Below are positions 5,599 to 7,187 of a stretch of DNA of 7,187 nt, in pieces. The position numbers and the translations under genes were made by a program. Source of the stretch: Candidatus Poseidoniales archaeon (GTDB taxonomy: Archaea; Thermoplasmatota; Poseidoniia; Poseidoniales; Poseidoniaceae); assembly GCA_012270265.1 (NCBI GenBank), contig JAAXIR010000226.1:1-7187 (forward strand). Reading direction: 5' to 3'. The notes beneath the pieces were generated by a model that did no database searches, was not told where the DNA came from, and saw only the letters and a list, made by a program, of their open reading frames with translations. Position 1 is the first letter of the stretch, and each line of letters opens with the position of its first letter.

Positions 5599-7187
5599 AG
5601 AGCATTCGTTCATCGATTTCGCCCAAGGACTTGGGTCCACCACCACGTATTCGGATGAAGAAGATGATGAGAACAAGGACGAGAATAGAACCAATGAGAA
5701 TCAACGGTGTAGTGGAATCCTCCGACTCACCCAAGGATGTTCCTTCGAGTTCATCTGGAATTCCGTCACCATCATCATCCTGATCTTCAAACAGCATTGT
5801 TGTTGCACCAGGTGGACATTGAATCCTGTCAGGCTGCCCGTCCTCATCCGTGTCAATCCATGCGCAAGGATCCTTTGGCCAGACGTCGTTCTCATCCAAC
5901 CGGCCATCGTTATCATCGTCAGGATCGTAAATATCAGGTCCACATTGCAATCCTGTTGATGAGTCAAACCACGTTGTTGAACTGCATGTCGAACTCCAAT
6001 CCCCATCCGTATCAAGTTGGGTAATTTCAATGTCCACCTCAGCAATTGTCGTCAATCCAAGGTTATCCATAGCCATGACTTGAACAACAAATAGGCCTGT
6101 ATCCAGTGATGTAATGTTGAATGAAGTCGATTGAGTCGTGCCTTCTCTTACGAGTTGATTTTGAGCGTCAAAGATCTTCCATGATATTCTCATATCGGCC
6201 AATTCTGTCGTATCGTCTAAGACGGTCGTGGCAACCTCGACGGGGATTGTTTCCATGTATCGTTGCCCAGAATAAGGAGATTGAATGGAAAGTCCAGGAG
6301 GCGCATTGGCGAGAAGTGTGATGACGACATTCTGTTCCGAACCCAATCCAGTAGAAAACACATGATTTGTTGGAAGGCTTAGTGCAGAAACAACTTCAGC
6401 AGACACCTCTGTGATTGCTGTTGATCCAGACGAGGTGGTTTGTTCAGGCAGCAATTCAACATCGACAAACATTCCCGAAAATTCAAGCGGCTCATTCATG
6501 AGATCCGAAGTTAGAACGTACGATGCTTCAACAACCTCTCCATTCAGATCAGCATGAAGAGAATGTGAGGACCATTCGTTGAGTAAGCCGCTTGAATCAA
6601 TTGATTCAGCGCCTGTGAGAGTTGAGTCGACAGCATCAACTGTGCTACCTGCGATTGAAAGTCCTCCAATCAGTGAGGACGATTCAATACGAAGATCAAA
6701 GAATTCAGCAGACAATGCTTCGGTTGAATGGACCGAGATGTTTCGCAAAATCGCTGTAGCGGGGTCTTCAAAATCGTGTGCATGCAATTTGAGGCCAACG
6801 GAGTAATCTGATATTTGGATATCTTCAGCAACGACTGGTTCCGCTAAACCGTGTCGGATGGTCAGGCCGATGCCTGTACCGTCTCCCTCGAGGACGATGC
6901 CATTTATCTGGCCCGAGGTTTCATCGAGATCAATACCAGGAGCCCCAGTGACTGTCAGATTGTTCATGACGATGTCTTCACACATGAACGCAAATACACC
7001 GCCACTGTTTCCTGGATGTATGATTGAATCCTCGAGAAGGAATCCATCTTCAATCGACTGCATTCGAACCACGTAATCACCATCGAACAAAGAAGATTGA
7101 ATGCCACTGATTTGACCTGAAGTGCCTGTCAGATCAATTCCATCCTCAAGTCCAGTTCCAAGCGTAATGCCTTGAACATCGATTGGA
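5597..7187 (-). CDS. Membrane-anchored surface protein: beta-helix-like repeats, Ig-like domain, calcium-loop stretch, C-terminal TM (5' partial)
   Basis: The frame enters from the window edge with no stop, so the N-terminus is missing; 529 codons are present (residue 1 at 7186). Residues 1 to about 210 are short strand-turn repeats rich in G, N, D and S ('GIDLTGTSGQISGI', 'MNNLTVTGAPGIDL', 'LIGGLSIAGSTVDAVDS'), typical of right-handed parallel beta-helix proteins. Residues about 294-388 form an Ig-like domain ('PPGLSIQSPYSGQRY' through 'AEVDIEI'). Residues 390-482 are thrombospondin-type-3-like calcium loops (DTDGDW, DPDDDNDGRLDENDVWP, DPCAWIDTDEDGQPD, DQDDDGDGIPDELEG) with C401, C415, C441 and C457 as probable disulfides. 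A transmembrane helix (about 493-510) follows, then RIRGGGPK and a short cytoplasmic tail ending at TGA 5599-5597. The protein is probably surface-displayed and calcium-stabilised; whether the helix is enzymatic or adhesive cannot be told. A TTG at 7090 is not needed as a start because the frame runs through it. Confidence 0.88.
   Translation of the reverse strand, partial: PIDVQGITLGTGLEDGIDLTGTSGQISGIQSSLFDGDYVVRMQSIEDGFLLEDSIIHPGNSGGVFAFMCEDIVMNNLTVTGAPGIDLDETSGQINGIVLEGDGTGIGLTIRHGLAEPVVAEDIQISDYSVGLKLHAHDFEDPATAILRNISVHSTEALSAEFFDLRIESSSLIGGLSIAGSTVDAVDSTLTGAESIDSSGLLNEWSSHSLHADLNGEVVEASYVLTSDLMNEPLEFSGMFVDVELLPEQTTSSGSTAITEVSAEVVSALSLPTNHVFSTGLGSEQNVVITLLANAPPGLSIQSPYSGQRYMETIPVEVATTVLDDTTELADMRISWKIFDAQNQLVREGTTQSTSFNITSLDTGLFVVQVMAMDNLGLTTIAEVDIEITQLDTDGDWSSTCSSTTWFDSSTGLQCGPDIYDPDDDNDGRLDENDVWPKDPCAWIDTDEDGQPDRIQCPPGATTMLFEDQDDDGDGIPDELEGTSLGESEDSTTPLILIGSILVLVLIIFFIRIRGGGPKSLGEIDERML
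6896..6937 (-). repeat. Beta-helix repeat unit, copy B
   Basis: This stretch encodes GIDLDETSGQINGI (residues 84-97 of the partial surface protein), the partner of copy A at 7100-7141. The long period suggests duplication of several helix coils at once. More copies may lie upstream of the window. Confidence 0.7.
7100..7141 (-). repeat. Beta-helix repeat unit, copy A
   Basis: This stretch encodes GIDLTGTSGQISGI (residues 16-29 of the partial surface protein). It matches copy B at 6896-6937 at 11 of 14 residues, 68 residues apart. The codons differ at many silent sites, so the duplication is old and kept at protein level. Confidence 0.7.

Noticed and set aside
5597..5599. TGA as a selenocysteine codon joining the two membrane proteins
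   Set aside because: The surface protein already ends normally with an anchor and a charged tail. I see no strong hairpin right after the TGA, no redox motif surrounds it, and a ribosome-binding site overlaps it.
5383..5694. Minus-strand 103-codon frame including the ATG at 5592 next to the strong ribosome-binding site
   Set aside because: It soon becomes Ser/Leu/His-rich with no protein-like pattern and stops at 5383. The overlapping frame carries the plausible membrane protein. The ATG is only of interest under the lost-C idea.
7088..7090. TTG as the start of the surface protein
   Set aside because: The frame continues upstream without a stop to the window edge, and the upstream residues belong to the same beta-helix repeat pattern.

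Overview
The window looks like a piece of a planktonic archaeal genome, most likely Marine Group II/III (Candidatus Poseidoniales or a relative). This is inferred from the protein style, not from a marker gene. The clues are secreted proteins built from Ig-like and PKD-like repeats with 'N-[TS]-x-P' openings, acidic calcium-loop stretches of the 'DDDNDG... DPCAWIDTDEDGQPD' type ahead of a C-terminal membrane anchor, few Shine-Dalgarno sequences, and an archaeal-type PCNA-binding tail on the DNA ligase. No rRNA, tRNA, CRISPR or mobile element is visible.

All supported genes lie on the minus strand, so transcription runs from high to low coordinates, and the packing is tight. In transcription order they are as follows. 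(1) 7187-5597: the C-terminal 529 codons of a membrane-anchored surface protein (beta-helix-like repeats, an Ig-like domain, calcium-loop stretch, transmembrane anchor). Its N-terminus lies outside the window. (2) 5554-5060 (perhaps from 5587): a small three-helix membrane protein of unknown function. (3) 5019-4579: a PPC/DUF296-domain protein. (4) 4578-2434: a complete NAD+-dependent DNA ligase, LigA. (5) 2376-1: the first 792 codons of a secreted multi-repeat protein with a signal peptide, a reeler-like N-terminal domain, five Ig-like repeats, a PKD-like domain and the start of a Fn3-like domain. Its C-terminus lies outside the window. I translated this last frame by hand and found no stop codon.

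The gaps are 42, 40, 0 and 57 bases. A single transcript could cover genes 1-4, with gene 5 either continuing it or starting from its own promoter in the 57-base gap. The plus strand carries only antisense shadows. No non-coding stretch exceeds 60 bases.

The strongest observation is the ligase. It belongs to a family that is typically bacterial, but it ends in Q-P-T-L-F-D-Y after a flexible linker, which is the form of an archaeal PCNA-interacting (PIP) peptide. It also departs from the family at two normally conserved nucleotide-binding positions (Gln116 and Ser141) and carries two insertions. Second is the junction near 5590. A strong Shine-Dalgarno match there sits at ideal spacing from an in-frame ATA, where a start codon would be expected for the small membrane protein.
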